From: Kineosporia sp. NBRC 101731
GTDB lineage: Bacteria > Actinomycetota > Actinomycetes > Actinomycetales > Kineosporiaceae
Assembly (NCBI RefSeq): GCF_030269305.1
Contig: NZ_BSTC01000003.1
Coordinates: 310,001 to 374,000 of the forward strand
Length of the DNA stretch: 64,000 bases
Reading direction: 5' to 3'
Position 1 is the first letter of the stretch. Each line of letters opens with the position of its first letter. Positions 33,626-43,928 of this stretch are shown here, in pieces. The position numbers and the translations under genes were made by a program. The notes below the pieces were generated by a model that ran no database searches, was not told the DNA's origin, and saw nothing but the letters and a program-made list of their open reading frames with translations.

Positions 33626-35857
33626 TCAGGTTCCGAGCGAGGTCTGCTGCGCCGCCCGGGCCCGGGCCGCCAGCCAGGCGTCGAGGGCGGGGGCCGCCAG
33701 CGGTCGGGAGATGAAATATCCCTGGGCCTGGTCACAACCGTTGTCGGTGAGGGCCTTCAGTGAGATCTCGTCCTCCACGCCCTCGGCGATCATGGTCAGG
33801 CCGAGGCTGTGGGCCAGCTCGATGGTCGAGAACACCAGCGCCGCGGCGCGGGGGTCCTCAGCCATCGGGAACACGAAGGAGCGATCCAGTTTCAGGTCGT
33901 CCACGGGTAGTTCGCGCAAATAGGCGAGCGAACTGTATCCGGTGCCGAAATCGTCCACCGCTATCCGGATCCCGAGGTCACGCAGGCGGGCCAGGATGTG
34001 CCGGGTGCGGTCCCGGTCGGCCATCAGGAATTCCTCGGTGACCTCGATCTCCAGCACCTCGGGAGGCAGGCCGCGGATCGCGAGCATGCTCGCGATCTCG
34101 TGCGGGAGCTCGGCGTCGACGAGGGAGCTGGCCGACAGGTTCACCGCGATCGTCAGGGGGTGCTCGCTCCGGCGCCAGAGCACGGCCTGGTCGAGAGCCT
34201 CGGTGAGGACGACCTGGTTGAGGCGGCGCATCATGCCGGCGTCCTCGGCCAGGCCGAGGAAGGCGTCGGGGTAGAGCAGGCCGCGCTCGGGGTGCATCCA
34301 GCGCACCAGGGCCTCCACGTGGTGCACCTGGCCGGTGCCCAGGTCGAGCTTGGGCTGATAGTGCATGGTCAGCTGGCCCTGGTCGAGGGCGGTGTGGAGT
34401 TCCTGCAGCACGCGCAGCCGCATCGGGCCGGTGTCGTCGCTGTCGCCGGAGTAGATCTGGTGCCCGCGCCGCGCCTGCTTGGCCTGGTACATGGCGATGT
34501 CGGCGCGGCGCAGCAGGAGGCTGAGGGTGTCGCCGTGTTCCGGGGCCAGCACCAGACCGATGCTCGCGTCGGTGCGCAGCGCGATGCCCTCCAGGGTGCA
34601 GGGACGGGCGATGTCGGCGCGCAGCGTCTCGGCCAGCTGCCCTGCTCCGGAAGCGTCCAGGCCCTCGACCAGCATCGCGAACTCGTCCCCACCGAGGCGG
34701 GCGAGCAGGTCGCCCGGGCGGGTGAGGACGGACAGGCGCCGGCTGATCTCGATCAGGAGCTGATCGCCCACGTGGTGCCCGAGACTGTCGTTGACCTCCT
34801 TGAACCGGTCCAGGTCGAGCAGGAAGAGGGCACCGCGGGCCTGGCGGCGCAGCCGGGTCTCGGCGTCGGCGTAGAAGGCCCGGCGGTTGGCCAGGCCGGT
34901 GAGGTCGTCCGTGGTGGCCTGGCGCCGCAGATCGGCCAGACGGCGTAGTTGCCGGAAGGCGTAGAGCGTACGGACGCCGGCGGCCACCTGGGTGAGCACG
35001 GCGAGGGTGAGGGCCAGGGGGGAGACCTGGTCGTCCGTGACCGAGGCGGCCACCAGCACCCCCAGCCCGGCCACCGTGGCCAGTCCGGGCAGGAGCAGCG
35101 CGGGCCGGTGCTCGATCTCCTCGGCCTCCCGGTGCCGGGCGCCGGTCCAGGTGGCCATCAGGGCCAGGCCGACCGCCCAGAGGGCGTCGGTGAACCCGCC
35201 GGGCGCGTACGAGTTGGTGAGCAGCGAGACCGCGGACATCACGTCGATCACGATGAACGCAGCCAGTCCGGCGAGCAGGAAGAGCCAGAAGGGCTGCGGA
35301 CGGCGGCCCTGGATCGTCATCACCCCGACGACGAGCGCGGCCAGGAACAGGTCGGAGACGGGGTAGAAGAGCGCGAAGCTGGCGCCCAGGGGGTTGCCCG
35401 AGGCACTGACGAAGACGCTGTCCAGCAGCACGGCGAGCACGGCGCCGGATCCCAGGGCTCCCAGTGCGCTGTCCAGCCAGACGTCCGGCCCCGACCGGCT
35501 GTTCAGCTCCCGGCGGGCGGCCAGGCCGACCGCCAGCACGGTGACCGGGTAGAACGCGGCGAACCCGAAGTCCGGTGGGCCCGGGAAGTCGTATTCGACA
35601 CCGCGTGCGTAGAGAGTGAGGTAGAGCAGGTTGCTGAGGGTGAAGACGGTCAGGGCGGAGGCCAGGGCGGCGATCTCGGGCCGCCGGGGGCCCGCACGGC
35701 GCAGGTTCCCCCAGGCCAGGGCGGCGGCCACGAGCGGGCAGGCGCCGCCGACGATGCCGTCGATCACCAGGCTGAAGTCGTGGCTGCCGCGCAGGGTCAG
35801 CATCGCCGTGTAGATCGCGACCAGCAGCCAGGTCGCAGCCAGCAACAGGCGGTTCAC
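33626..35857 (-). CDS. Cyclic-di-GMP GGDEF-EAL protein with integral-membrane N-terminus
   Basis: The 743-aa protein has about eight or nine hydrophobic helices in residues 1-290, then a diguanylate cyclase domain with an intact GGDEF (residues 389-393) and an allosteric I-site RxxD (Arg380-Asp383, five residues before it). A phosphodiesterase domain follows, with EAL (515-517), DDFGTGYSSL and other metal-site residues. Both domains look catalytically competent. Such proteins make and degrade c-di-GMP, which in actinomycetes controls development through BldD. The membrane part may sense a signal. It is a single gene. Confidence 0.95.
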   Translation of the reverse strand: MNRLLLAATWLLVAIYTAMLTLRGSHDFSLVIDGIVGGACPLVAAALAWGNLRRAGPRRPEIAALASALTVFTLSNLLYLTLYARGVEYDFPGPPDFGFAAFYPVTVLAVGLAARRELNSRSGPDVWLDSALGALGSGAVLAVLLDSVFVSASGNPLGASFALFYPVSDLFLAALVVGVMTIQGRRPQPFWLFLLAGLAAFIVIDVMSAVSLLTNSYAPGGFTDALWAVGLALMATWTGARHREAEEIEHRPALLLPGLATVAGLGVLVAASVTDDQVSPLALTLAVLTQVAAGVRTLYAFRQLRRLADLRRQATTDDLTGLANRRAFYADAETRLRRQARGALFLLDLDRFKEVNDSLGHHVGDQLLIEISRRLSVLTRPGDLLARLGGDEFAMLVEGLDASGAGQLAETLRADIARPCTLEGIALRTDASIGLVLAPEHGDTLSLLLRRADIAMYQAKQARRGHQIYSGDSDDTGPMRLRVLQELHTALDQGQLTMHYQPKLDLGTGQVHHVEALVRWMHPERGLLYPDAFLGLAEDAGMMRRLNQVVLTEALDQAVLWRRSEHPLTIAVNLSASSLVDAELPHEIASMLAIRGLPPEVLEIEVTEEFLMADRDRTRHILARLRDLGIRIAVDDFGTGYSSLAYLRELPVDDLKLDRSFVFPMAEDPRAAALVFSTIELAHSLGLTMIAEGVEDEISLKALTDNGCDQAQGYFISRPLAAPALDAWLAARARAAQQTSLGT

Positions 35858-36003
35858 GACCCTCCCCGAATCTCGGCAGGCACGGTGCCGTACACGCTTC
35901 CCCAGAGTGATCGGATCGTTCGGGGCAGATCTTCAGGCCCGGTCCTGGTCAGGGACTCAAACCGTCACTCAAGCCGGTGGATCGGATCGATGATCATCGA
36001 CGA

Positions 36004-37137
36004 TCACGGTACGAGGGCGGCGATCCGGCTCACGGCCTCGACGATCGTGCCCGGCGCGCAGGCCAGGTTCATCCGGGCGAACCCGGCACCCTGCGGCCCG
36101 AAGTCGGTGCCGCGCGTCAACGCCACGCGGCCCTCGCGAAACACCGTGCGGGACGGGTCGGCGCCCCAGCCCAGCGCCGACATGTCCAGCCAGGCCAGGT
36201 AACTCGCCCGGGCCCGGCGCACGGTCACCGACGGCAGATGGGCGGCGAGCTCCTGGTCGAGCACATCGAAGTTGGACTCGACGGCCGTGATCGTGTCGTC
36301 GAGCCACCCCCGGCAGTGGGTGAAACCTTCCCGGGTGGCGATCAGCCCGAAGAGTCCGGTCCGGGCGGTGACCTCCTCGGGCAGTGACCTGAGCAGGTAG
36401 TCCATCCGGTCGGACTCCACCACGAAGAAGGCGCACTTGAGGCCGGCCAGGTTGAACGCCTTGCTGCCCGACACCGCGGCCACACCGTGCTCTCGGGCCT
36501 CGTCCGACACCGCCAGGTACGGCGTGAACTGCTGCCCGTGGTGGGTGAGGGGTGCGTGAATCTCGTCGCTGACCACGAAACCGTTGTGCCGCGCCACGAT
36601 CTGCGACAGTTCGGCGAGCTGTTCGAAACTGTGGACGAGGCCGGTCGGGTTGTGCGGGTTGCACAGCAGAACACCCCCGGCCCCGGCGGCCAGGGCCCGG
36701 TCCACCGCCTCCAGATCCATCCCGTCCTCGAGCATCGCCACCTCGACCACGCTGCCCCCGGCCTCGGAGACCAGGTCGTAGAACGGCGGGTAGACCGGCG
36801 GCATGATCACCACGCCCTGGCCGGGGACGATCAGCCGGCGCAGCGACTCCACGACGACGACACTGACGTCGGTCGTCGGGCTCATCCGCTTCACCGACGG
36901 AAGCCAGCCCCACGCGTCCTGTGCGTAACTGGCGAACGCCCGGGACGCACTGCGATCGTGCGGGTTCACATAGCCGGTGTCGCCCCGCGAGACCGCGGCG
37001 ACCAGCGCGTCCGCAATCGGTGGAGCGAGCGGAAAGTCCATCTCGGCCACGAACATCGGCAGCACGTCGTCGCCGTAGGTGGTCCATTTCTCACTGGTGC
37101 GCCGGCGGAGTTCGTCCAGGGGGTCGGCCGTGTTCAT
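36004..37137 (-). CDS. MalY/PatB-type PLP-dependent aminotransferase or C-S lyase
   Basis: From ATG 37137 the protein has 377 aa. Landmarks are the N-terminus DELRRRTSEKWTTYGDDVLP with FVAEMDFPLAPPI (the W-M/E-D-F signature of the MalY/PatB cystathionine beta-lyase group), VLLCNPHNPTGLVHS, SDEIHAPL and the PLP-lysine motif VSGSKAFNLAGLK. Family members cleave C-S bonds or act as transaminases. A longer in-frame start upstream gives residues unlike the family. It lies 90 bp from the next minus-strand hydrolase gene; cotranscription is possible. Confidence 0.92.
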   Translation of the reverse strand: MNTADPLDELRRRTSEKWTTYGDDVLPMFVAEMDFPLAPPIADALVAAVSRGDTGYVNPHDRSASRAFASYAQDAWGWLPSVKRMSPTTDVSVVVVESLRRLIVPGQGVVIMPPVYPPFYDLVSEAGGSVVEVAMLEDGMDLEAVDRALAAGAGGVLLCNPHNPTGLVHSFEQLAELSQIVARHNGFVVSDEIHAPLTHHGQQFTPYLAVSDEAREHGVAAVSGSKAFNLAGLKCAFFVVESDRMDYLLRSLPEEVTARTGLFGLIATREGFTHCRGWLDDTITAVESNFDVLDQELAAHLPSVTVRRARASYLAWLDMSALGWGADPSRTVFREGRVALTRGTDFGPQGAGFARMNLACAPGTIVEAVSRIAALVP

Positions 37138-37226
37138 GCCCCCAACGTTAACCGTGCCGTTGCCGAACCGCGCACGACGAGGACCTGTGCGCGGTTCGGC
37201 CCGAGCGTTCAGAGCATCAGCGAGGA

Positions 37227-38036
37227 TCAGCCGGCGGCGTGCTTCAGGGCCCACTCCAGGGCGTGGTCGGCCACGCCCTCCCAGCCCGGTGCGGCACAGG
37301 TCCAGTGGTCACGGCCGGGGAACTCCACATACTCGGTGAGCGCGGGAGACTTCTTGTAGTGGTCGGCGTTCGACCGGTTCACCGACGGCGGCATGATGTG
37401 GTCCTGCTCGCCGGCGATGAACAGCAGGGGCGCTCGGTCGGCGGAGTAGTCGACCCAGGTGTCCTGGTGGCCCGGCTTGAAGTTCGCGAACAGGCCGTAC
37501 TCGAACACCCAGTGGCCGGGGGCGCCGATCGCGTACCGGTCCCAGGCGGCCTTCGAGTCCTCCTCGCTGAGGGTGTTCGCGAAGGCGTAGTGCCACTGCT
37601 CCGGGGTGAAGGAGAAGGCGCGCTTGCGGTTGGCGGGGTTCTTCAGGGCGGGGAACAGGGAACGCGTCTGCGAGATCGGGGTGACGCGCACGCCCTCGGT
37701 GGGGGCCGAGTCGATGACGACACCGGCCGACCCGAGTCCGCGGGCCAGCAGCAGCTGGGTGAGCGTGCCACCGAACGAGTGGCCCATGATGATCGGTGGG
37801 GTGTCCACCGACCGGATCACCGACTCGAGGTGGTCCAGGGTCTGCGGCACGGTGAGATGCGCGATCACGTCCGGGTTCTCACGCAGCGCCTCGACCTCGA
37901 TGTCGAATCCGGGATAGGCGGGCGTCAGGACCTTCAGGCCCTTGGCCTCGTAGTACGGCACCCACTGTTCCCAGCTGCGGGGCGTCACCCACAGGCCGTG
38001 GACGAGAACGACGGTGTCGGGGCGGGAGTCGCTCAT
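37227..38036 (-). CDS. Alpha/beta hydrolase
   Basis: From ATG 38036 the protein has 269 aa. It has TVVLVHGLWVTPRSWEQW (oxyanion loop HGLW), the nucleophile elbow GHSFGGTL, APLLFIAGEQDHIMPPSV for the acid and GRDHWTCA for the catalytic His. Signal peptide absent, so it is cytosolic. It lies 14 bp downstream of the second hydrolase gene in the same direction, forming a pair that probably belongs with the LAL-type regulator above. The substrate is unknown. Confidence 0.9.
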   Translation of the reverse strand: MSDSRPDTVVLVHGLWVTPRSWEQWVPYYEAKGLKVLTPAYPGFDIEVEALRENPDVIAHLTVPQTLDHLESVIRSVDTPPIIMGHSFGGTLTQLLLARGLGSAGVVIDSAPTEGVRVTPISQTRSLFPALKNPANRKRAFSFTPEQWHYAFANTLSEEDSKAAWDRYAIGAPGHWVFEYGLFANFKPGHQDTWVDYSADRAPLLFIAGEQDHIMPPSVNRSNADHYKKSPALTEYVEFPGRDHWTCAAPGWEGVADHALEWALKHAAG

Positions 38037-38050
38037 GGGAGAGAGACCTT

Positions 38051-38881
38051 TCAGGAGTTGATGAAGGTGAGCAGATCGGTGTGCAGGCGTTCCCGGTCGG
38101 TGTCGGGCAGGGCGTGGCCGCTGCCTTCGTAGACCTTCAGCTCGGCGCCGGAAACCATCTCCGCAGAGCGCTTCCCGCCCACCTCGAAGGGTACGATCTG
38201 GTCGTCGTCGCCATGGATGACCAGGGTGGGGACGTCGATCTTGGCCAGGTCGGGCCGGAAGTCGGTCGCGGAGAACGCGGCGATGCACTCGTAGGCGGCC
38301 CGGTGCCCGCAGGCCATGCTCTGCAGCCAGAACGCGTCCCGGAAACCCTGAGCCACCTCGTGGCGGTTGTGCCCGAAGAACGGGCCGTCGGCCAGGTCGC
38401 GGTACAGCTGGGAGCGGTTGCCGGCCTCCCCGGCGCGCAGGCCGTCGAAGACCTCGACCGGCACGCCCCCCGGATTGTCGGCGCCCTGCTGCATGAGCGG
38501 CGGGACGGCCGACACCAGAACGATTCTGGCGATCCGGGCGGTGCCGTGCCGGCCGGCGTAGTGCACCACCTCGCCGCCCCCGGTGGAGTGACCGACCAGG
38601 GTGACGTCGGTCAGGTCGAGCGTCTCCAGCAGGGCGGCCAGGTCGTCGGCGTACGTGTCCATCTCGTTGCCGTGCCAGGTCTGGCTGGACCGGCCGTGCC
38701 CGCGCCGGTCGTGGGCGATGACGCGGTGGCCGTGCTCGGCCAGGAAGCGGGCCGCGGCCTCCCAGGCGTCGGAGTTGAGGGGCCAGCCGTGGCTGAGCAC
38801 CACGGGGGTGCCCCCGGTGTCTCCCGGGTCGTAGTCGCGGTAGAAGATCTGGGCTCCGTCGTCGGCGGTGACGAAGGGCAT
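38051..38881 (-). CDS. Alpha/beta hydrolase of the non-haem chloroperoxidase/arylesterase group
   Basis: The 276-aa protein contains [31 protein letters not shown] and [17 protein letters not shown], which together are characteristic of the cofactor-free haloperoxidase/arylesterase subgroup. The acid-His pair appears in [14 protein letters not shown] and [12 protein letters not shown]. Perhydrolase side activity gave the group its haloperoxidase name; physiological substrates are esters or lactones. It is immediately upstream of a second hydrolase and 91 bp downstream of the LAL regulator. Confidence 0.92.
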   Translation of the reverse strand: MPFVTADDGAQIFYRDYDPGDTGGTPVVLSHGWPLNSDAWEAAARFLAEHGHRVIAHDRRGHGRSSQTWHGNEMDTYADDLAALLETLDLTDVTLVGHSTGGGEVVHYAGRHGTARIARIVLVSAVPPLMQQGADNPGGVPVEVFDGLRAGEAGNRSQLYRDLADGPFFGHNRHEVAQGFRDAFWLQSMACGHRAAYECIAAFSATDFRPDLAKIDVPTLVIHGDDDQIVPFEVGGKRSAEMVSGAELKVYEGSGHALPDTDRERLHTDLLTFINS

Positions 38882-38972
38882 GGGCGCCTCCCCGGTCTGT
38901 GTGAGGGGTTTGCTGACCCCCCGAGACTCGCCGATCAGGCCGCCGGCCGGACCACGTGTTCCTCGTAGTCGA

Positions 38973-41720
38973 TCACGGCTGCAGACGGTCGGACAGCTGT
39001 CGCCGCGAGGAGATGCCGAGCTTCGAGAACACCTTGCGCAGGTGGTAGTCGACGGTGTTGGTGCTGAGGAACATCGTGGCGCCGATCTCGGCGTTGGTGC
39101 GCCCGGCCGCCGCCAGCCGGGCGACGGTCGCCTCCTGGACGGTCAGCGCGGGTGTCGGCGCCGGGCCGTCCGCCGGGCCCGACGCGGCCGGGGGATCGCC
39201 CATCGCCTGCAGTTCACGGTGCGCCCGGTCGCGGAAGGCATCGGCGCCGAGCCGGGTGAACACCTGCGCGGCCTGCTGGAGGTGCTCCCGCGCGAGGCGA
39301 CGGCGCCGGGCCCGTCGCAGCCATTCGCCGTACACCAGGTGTGTTCGGCCGAGCTCGGCATCGACCGTTGATTCGCCCAGCTGCTCGAGGGCCTCGCGGA
39401 AGTGTTTCTCGGCCGAAGGACCGGGGGCCAGCAGGGCCTGGCATCGCGCGGTCACACCGAGAACCCACGGTGTCGCACACGCGAGCGCGCGGCCCTGCAG
39501 CCGATCGAGCACCACCTGGGCCTGGTCGGTGTGCCCGCTGCGGACCGCGGCCTCGATGAAGTCGGGGTAGACGACGGGCGTGGTGTGGAAGAACGGTTCC
39601 TCGATGATCGGCAGCAGCAGGTCGTAGGCCTCCCGGAAGCGCGAGCCGGCCAGGTCGATCGAGGCCAGGGCCCCGATCGCACTGGAGTGCACGCCGCCGA
39701 AACCGGCTGAGCGGGTGGCCTCGGCCATGGCCAGCACCCGCTCGCGGGGCACGCCGGTCCAGGCGAGCAGGGCCACGTTGATCACGTGCTCCGCCTCGTA
39801 GCCGATGGCGCGGCGCAGCTCACGCACCTGCTCCATGTAACCGGTGGCGGCGCGGGGGTTGCCGAGACTGGTCTCGGTCAGCGAGAGCACCCACAGTGCG
39901 CTGTCGAGCTGTTGCAGGGATCCGGCGTCGCGCGCGGCCTGGGCCCAGCGTTCCAGGCATTTTCGCCGGACCTGCTCGTCCCACAGCGCCGTTCCGAGCG
40001 CGGCGCCGCTGTGCCCGAACCGCAGCAGTTCCTCGGCCGGCAGCTCGACGAGAAGGTTCGCCGCGTGCCGCATGACCGGCACGGCCTCCTCGAACGGCAA
40101 CAGCAGGTGGGCGCTGACGGCCTCCAGCAGGACCGCCTGTATCCCGGGTTCCAGCCGGGCGGCCCGCTCCGCCCGGTGGCCCAGCTGCTCCCAGCTCAGG
40201 GCCGAGGTCAGACGCTCGGCCGGCAGGGACAGTTCCCAGGCCTGCAACAGCACCTTCTGCTCGTGCGCATCGTCGTGGCCGTGCAGCAGGTCTGCCGCTT
40301 CCATCAGGTCGGCACCGCACCGCACGAGAGCCGGGTCGGCGGTGAACAGGGCCCATTGAGCGCGTAACGACAGCAGCCGGGCGCGGGTCGGTTCGTCGAC
40401 ATCGTCCTCGTCCACGTCGTCCACCAGATCCTTGGCCAGCTGAGCGGTCCCGGCGGCCAGGGCGGCCTCGGCCGCGGTCACCAGCCGTCGGTAGCGCTCC
40501 GGCCCGGGCGGGGTGAGAGCCCCTGCCTGGGTGAGAACTCCAGCGCGAGAGGAAAATCCACCTCGTTCCCCGGCCCGGTCGGCCGTCTGCTCGAGCCTTC
40601 GGGCCACCGCCGGGTCGGTGCCGAGCGTGGCCTTGGCAGCATGCCAGGCACCCAGGTCGAGCAGCCCCATCGAGTCGGCGACCTCGGACAGGGCCCGGTG
40701 CACCTGGCGGCGCTCGCGGCCCACCGGGGCGTTGTAGGCGGCCGAACGCACCAGAGGGTGCCGGAATCGTACGGTGGAGCCGAGTTCCACCAGGCCGGCG
40801 GCCTCCGCCCCCTCGGCGGCACCGTCCGGAAGGCCGAGCTTGGCGGCTGCCTCCGAGATCAGGTCGTGGTCGCCGGTGGCATCGGTGGCGGCCACGAGCA
40901 GCCACTTCTGCAGACCTGGTTCCAGCGCCCGCACCTGCCGCAGATAGAACGACTCCAGCCGCCGCCCGACCGGGAACGGCTCGTCGCCCAGGCTCGACTC
41001 GGTCAGCTGGCGCACGGTCAGTTCCTGCGCCAGATCGGTCAGCGCCAGCGGGTTCCCACCGGTCGCCACCGCGATCTGGGCCGCCACCGCCGGGTCGATC
41101 GGCTCGGGCAGCGTGGTGCCCAGCAGCCGTACAGCGTGCTCGAGGGACAGCCCACCCAGCCGCAGCCGCGGCACCCCGGCCAGGTGTGCCTCGACGGCCG
41201 GGCTGTCCCTCGCAGCGAGCACCAGCGCCGCCGACTCGACCTCGAGGCGCCGGGCCACGAAGGCCAGGGCGTCCAGCGACTCCGGGTCGAGCAGGTGCGC
41301 GTCGTCCACGGAGCACAGCACCGGCTCCTGCGCCCCGGCCGCCGCCAGCAGACTCAGCACGCTCAGCCCGATCAGGAACCGGTCCGGTGGGGGACCGGCC
41401 GCCGTGCCCGACGCCACCTCCAGAGCGCGCAGATGCCGTTCGGGCAGTGCCGGCAGGTACCCCCGCAGGGGGATGACCAGCCGTTGCACCGCCGCGAACG
41501 GCATCTGTGACTCCGCCTCGAACCCGTGGACCCGGACCAGCCGCATACCGGTCGGCTCGGCCGTCTCACCGGTCGTGGCCTGCAACAGCGTGGTCTTGCC
41601 GATACCGGGATCCCCGACGATCAGCAGCGCTCCGCCCCGGCCGTGCCGGGCCTCGCGCACCAGCCTCGTGACCAGGCCGGACTCTTCCTGTCGGCCGAGG
41701 AGACCGGCGCTATGCCCCAT
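38973..41720 (-). CDS. LAL-type LuxR transcriptional regulator with AAA ATPase
   Basis: The 915-aa protein has an N-terminal STAND/AAA module with Walker [12 protein letters not shown] (about residues 36-46) and a Walker B-like [15 protein letters not shown], a long TPR-like helical middle, and a C-terminal LuxR HTH ([35 protein letters not shown]). This is the MalT/LAL layout of large ATP-dependent activators. It is upstream of, and codirectional with, two alpha/beta hydrolases which it may control. Confidence 0.94.
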   Translation of the reverse strand: MGHSAGLLGRQEESGLVTRLVREARHGRGGALLIVGDPGIGKTTLLQATTGETAEPTGMRLVRVHGFEAESQMPFAAVQRLVIPLRGYLPALPERHLRALEVASGTAAGPPPDRFLIGLSVLSLLAAAGAQEPVLCSVDDAHLLDPESLDALAFVARRLEVESAALVLAARDSPAVEAHLAGVPRLRLGGLSLEHAVRLLGTTLPEPIDPAVAAQIAVATGGNPLALTDLAQELTVRQLTESSLGDEPFPVGRRLESFYLRQVRALEPGLQKWLLVAATDATGDHDLISEAAAKLGLPDGAAEGAEAAGLVELGSTVRFRHPLVRSAAYNAPVGRERRQVHRALSEVADSMGLLDLGAWHAAKATLGTDPAVARRLEQTADRAGERGGFSSRAGVLTQAGALTPPGPERYRRLVTAAEAALAAGTAQLAKDLVDDVDEDDVDEPTRARLLSLRAQWALFTADPALVRCGADLMEAADLLHGHDDAHEQKVLLQAWELSLPAERLTSALSWEQLGHRAERAARLEPGIQAVLLEAVSAHLLLPFEEAVPVMRHAANLLVELPAEELLRFGHSGAALGTALWDEQVRRKCLERWAQAARDAGSLQQLDSALWVLSLTETSLGNPRAATGYMEQVRELRRAIGYEAEHVINVALLAWTGVPRERVLAMAEATRSAGFGGVHSSAIGALASIDLAGSRFREAYDLLLPIIEEPFFHTTPVVYPDFIEAAVRSGHTDQAQVVLDRLQGRALACATPWVLGVTARCQALLAPGPSAEKHFREALEQLGESTVDAELGRTHLVYGEWLRRARRRRLAREHLQQAAQVFTRLGADAFRDRAHRELQAMGDPPAASGPADGPAPTPALTVQEATVARLAAAGRTNAEIGATMFLSTNTVDYHLRKVFSKLGISSRRQLSDRLQP

Positions 41721-41729
41721 CCGGGCATT

Positions 41730-41870
41730 TTATGGCTTTTGGTCATTCTCCGGGGCCGGCTCCGGCACCGCCTCCGGGCAGGCCACCGGACCGAGCTGCG
41801 ACGTGTGCCACCAGCGGCCGAGCACCCGCCGCAGCCGGACTCCGCAGTTGCGGCAGTAGACGTCGCTCAC
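41730..41870 (-). CDS. Possible 46-aa Cys-containing small protein
   Basis: A GTG-started frame encodes VSDVYCRNCGVRLRRVLG, RWWHTSQLGPVACPEAVP and a Pro/Glu tail. The C-x-x-C-G followed by a distal Cys and a RWWH motif looks like a small zinc-binding protein. Codon third positions are G/C-biased as in real genes here. Against it, the purine-rich GGAGGG abuts the GTG, which is too close for a normal ribosome-binding site. It ends 10 bp before the LAL gene start, with which it may be coupled. Confidence 0.35.
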   Translation of the reverse strand: MSDVYCRNCGVRLRRVLGRWWHTSQLGPVACPEAVPEPAPENDQKP

Positions 41871-41893
41871 CCCTCCATGGTGTCAGACGATGC

Positions 41894-42880
41894 TCAGGCG
41901 AGGCTCAGCACGATCTTTCCCCGGGTGTGACCACTCTGCGCCGCGTCGTGCGCCTTCGCTGCGTCTTCCAGAGGCAGCACCTGCTCCACCTCGACGTGGA
42001 TGCTCCCGTCGTCGATCAGGGTGCCGATCCGGCGTAGTGCTTCACCGTCGGGCTCGACCAGGATGCCGGTCACCCGCACACCCTGCTGCTGGCCGGCCTC
42101 TGCCAACCCGGGGGAGACGCCACCGGGAACCGAGACCAGAAGTCCGCCCGGTCGCAGCGTTTTCAATGACCTCGTACTGGTGCGGTCCTGCGCTTCACCG
42201 GCCAGGTCGATGACCACGTCGAGGTCTGCGACCTCGTCCTCGAAGCGCACGGCGTTGTAGTCGATCACGGTCGTGGCGCCGAGTTCCTTCAGCCAGGCGT
42301 GGTTGCGCTCGCTGGCCGTGGTGATCACCTCGGCGCCCAGGCTCCGGGCGATCTGCACGGCCAGGTGGCCCACACCGCCGGCGCCGGCGGTGATGAGGAC
42401 CCGCTGGCCGTGCCGCACCCGGGCGGTGTCGACGATGGCCTGCCAGGCGGTGAGGGCGGCCAGGGGCACGGCCGCAGCCTGCTCGAAGCTGATCGAGACC
42501 GGTTTGGGAGCGAACTGGCGCGAGGGGGCGGTCACGTACTCGCCGTAGCCACCGGCGGCGCGTGGGAACCACGGCATCCCGTAGACCTCGTCGCCGACCT
42601 GGAAAGTGGTAACGCCGAAACCGATCTCCTCGACCACGCCGGCCACGTCCCAGCCCAGCACGAACGGCGGCGAGCCGAGCACACCCGCCATGCCGGTGCC
42701 CTCGCGGGTCTTGTAGTCGACGGGGTTGGTGCCGGCCGCGCGTACCTTCACGAGGATCTCGGTCGGCTTCGGGGAGGGCTTGGGGACGTCCACCACGCGC
42801 AGGACGCTCGAGTCACCGAAAGTGTCCTGGGAGACGACGCGCATGGTCGGGTTGCTGCTGGCTGGGGTTGCTGAAGTCAT
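41894..42880 (-). CDS. Zinc-independent NADP(H) quinone oxidoreductase (MDR superfamily)
   Basis: From ATG 42880 the protein has 328 aa. It carries the MDR fold: VRAAGTNPVDYKTREG, FVLGWDVAGVVEEIG, the quinone-oxidoreductase signature around RVLITAGAGGVGHLAVQIA (nucleotide-binding AxxGGVG), and the C-terminal GHTRGKIVLSL. Catalytic and structural zinc ligands are absent. It probably reduces quinones or enones with NADPH. It is divergent from the GlxA-type regulator 70 bp away, whose target it probably is. Confidence 0.92.
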   Translation of the reverse strand: MTSATPASSNPTMRVVSQDTFGDSSVLRVVDVPKPSPKPTEILVKVRAAGTNPVDYKTREGTGMAGVLGSPPFVLGWDVAGVVEEIGFGVTTFQVGDEVYGMPWFPRAAGGYGEYVTAPSRQFAPKPVSISFEQAAAVPLAALTAWQAIVDTARVRHGQRVLITAGAGGVGHLAVQIARSLGAEVITTASERNHAWLKELGATTVIDYNAVRFEDEVADLDVVIDLAGEAQDRTSTRSLKTLRPGGLLVSVPGGVSPGLAEAGQQQGVRVTGILVEPDGEALRRIGTLIDDGSIHVEVEQVLPLEDAAKAHDAAQSGHTRGKIVLSLA

Positions 42881-42950
42881 GGAGCCATCGTGTGGGCCGC
42901 GGGAAACCACCACGAGTGGCCCGATGGACATGGTGCGTAAAATTCCGGCC

Positions 42951-43922
42951 ATGGTTCATCGCGTGGTGGTTCTCGTCCTCGACGACGTCGTCCCCTTCGA
43001 CCTGGGCATCCCCTCCCGGGTGTTCAAGGAGGCGCTGGACGCCGACGGCGAGCGCCTCTACGAGGTCGTCACCTGCTCGATCGGGGGTGGGCCGGTGCGC
43101 ACGAACGCGGACTTCTCGGTCGTGGTCGACCAGGACGAGCAGGTGCTGGCCACGGCCGGCACGGTCGTGATCGCCACCCAGGAGCCCACCGAGCGGATCC
43201 TGCGCGAGGGCACCCTGCCGTCGCCGGTGCTGACCGCGCTGTCCCTGATCCCCGACGACGCGCGCATCGTCAGTCTGTGCACGTCAGCCTTCGTGCTCGC
43301 GGCGGCCGGTCTGCTGGAGGGGCTGGCTGCCACCACCCACTGGGCGCTGGCGGACGAGTTCCGGCGCCTGTTCCCGCACGTGCGCCTCGACCCCGACGTC
43401 CTGTTCGTCGACAACGGCCGCATCATCACCAGTGCCGGTGCGGCGGCGGGTGTGGACCTGTGCCTGCACCTGGTGCGCAAGGACCACGGCTCGGGAGTGG
43501 CGAATGCCGCCGCGCGGCGCTGCGTGGTCGCGCCCTGGCGGGAGGGCGGTCAGGCCCAGTTCATCGAGCGCCCGGTGCCGCAACACCAGGACAGCTCCAC
43601 CGCGCGGACCCGCCAGTGGGCCCTGACCCGGCTCGAGGAGCCCCTGACCCTCCTGGATCTGGCCGCCCACGCCACCATGAGCGTGCGCACGTTCAGCCGC
43701 CGGTTCCGCGAGGAGACGGGCGTCAGTCCCAACCAGTGGCTGATCCAGCGCCGCGTCGACCTGGCCCGTCACCTGCTGGAGGTCAGCGACCTGCCCGTGG
43801 ACCGGATCGCCACCGAGGTCGGGTTCGGCAGCGGAACGTTGCTGCGCAAGCATCTTCAGACCACGCTGGGTGTCACGCCGACGCACTACCGGCGCACGTT
43901 CCAGGTGCCGGCCGGGGTCTGA
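42951..43922 (+). CDS. GlxA-family transcriptional regulator
   Basis: From ATG 42951 the protein has 323 aa: a DJ-1/PfpI-like domain (VVLVLDDVVPFDLGIPSRVF, then SLCTSAFVLAAAGLLEG at the amidotransferase elbow) and a C-terminal AraC HTH pair (AAHATMSVRTFSRRFREETG, ATEVGFGSGTLLRKHL). The open frame extends upstream into the divergent gene, but the family N-terminus fixes the start. It is closely similar in style to the gene beginning at 63915. Likely regulates the divergent quinone oxidoreductase. Confidence 0.93.
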   Translation: MVHRVVVLVLDDVVPFDLGIPSRVFKEALDADGERLYEVVTCSIGGGPVRTNADFSVVVDQDEQVLATAGTVVIATQEPTERILREGTLPSPVLTALSLIPDDARIVSLCTSAFVLAAAGLLEGLAATTHWALADEFRRLFPHVRLDPDVLFVDNGRIITSAGAAAGVDLCLHLVRKDHGSGVANAAARRCVVAPWREGGQAQFIERPVPQHQDSSTARTRQWALTRLEEPLTLLDLAAHATMSVRTFSRRFREETGVSPNQWLIQRRVDLARHLLEVSDLPVDRIATEVGFGSGTLLRKHLQTTLGVTPTHYRRTFQVPAGV

Positions 43923-43928
43923 AAAAAT

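Noticed and set aside
34949-36202. A 417-codon + strand open frame opposite the GGDEF-EAL gene
   Set aside because: Gln/Gly/Glu/His-rich antisense composition with no domain; the opposite strand encodes the membrane part of the c-di-GMP protein.
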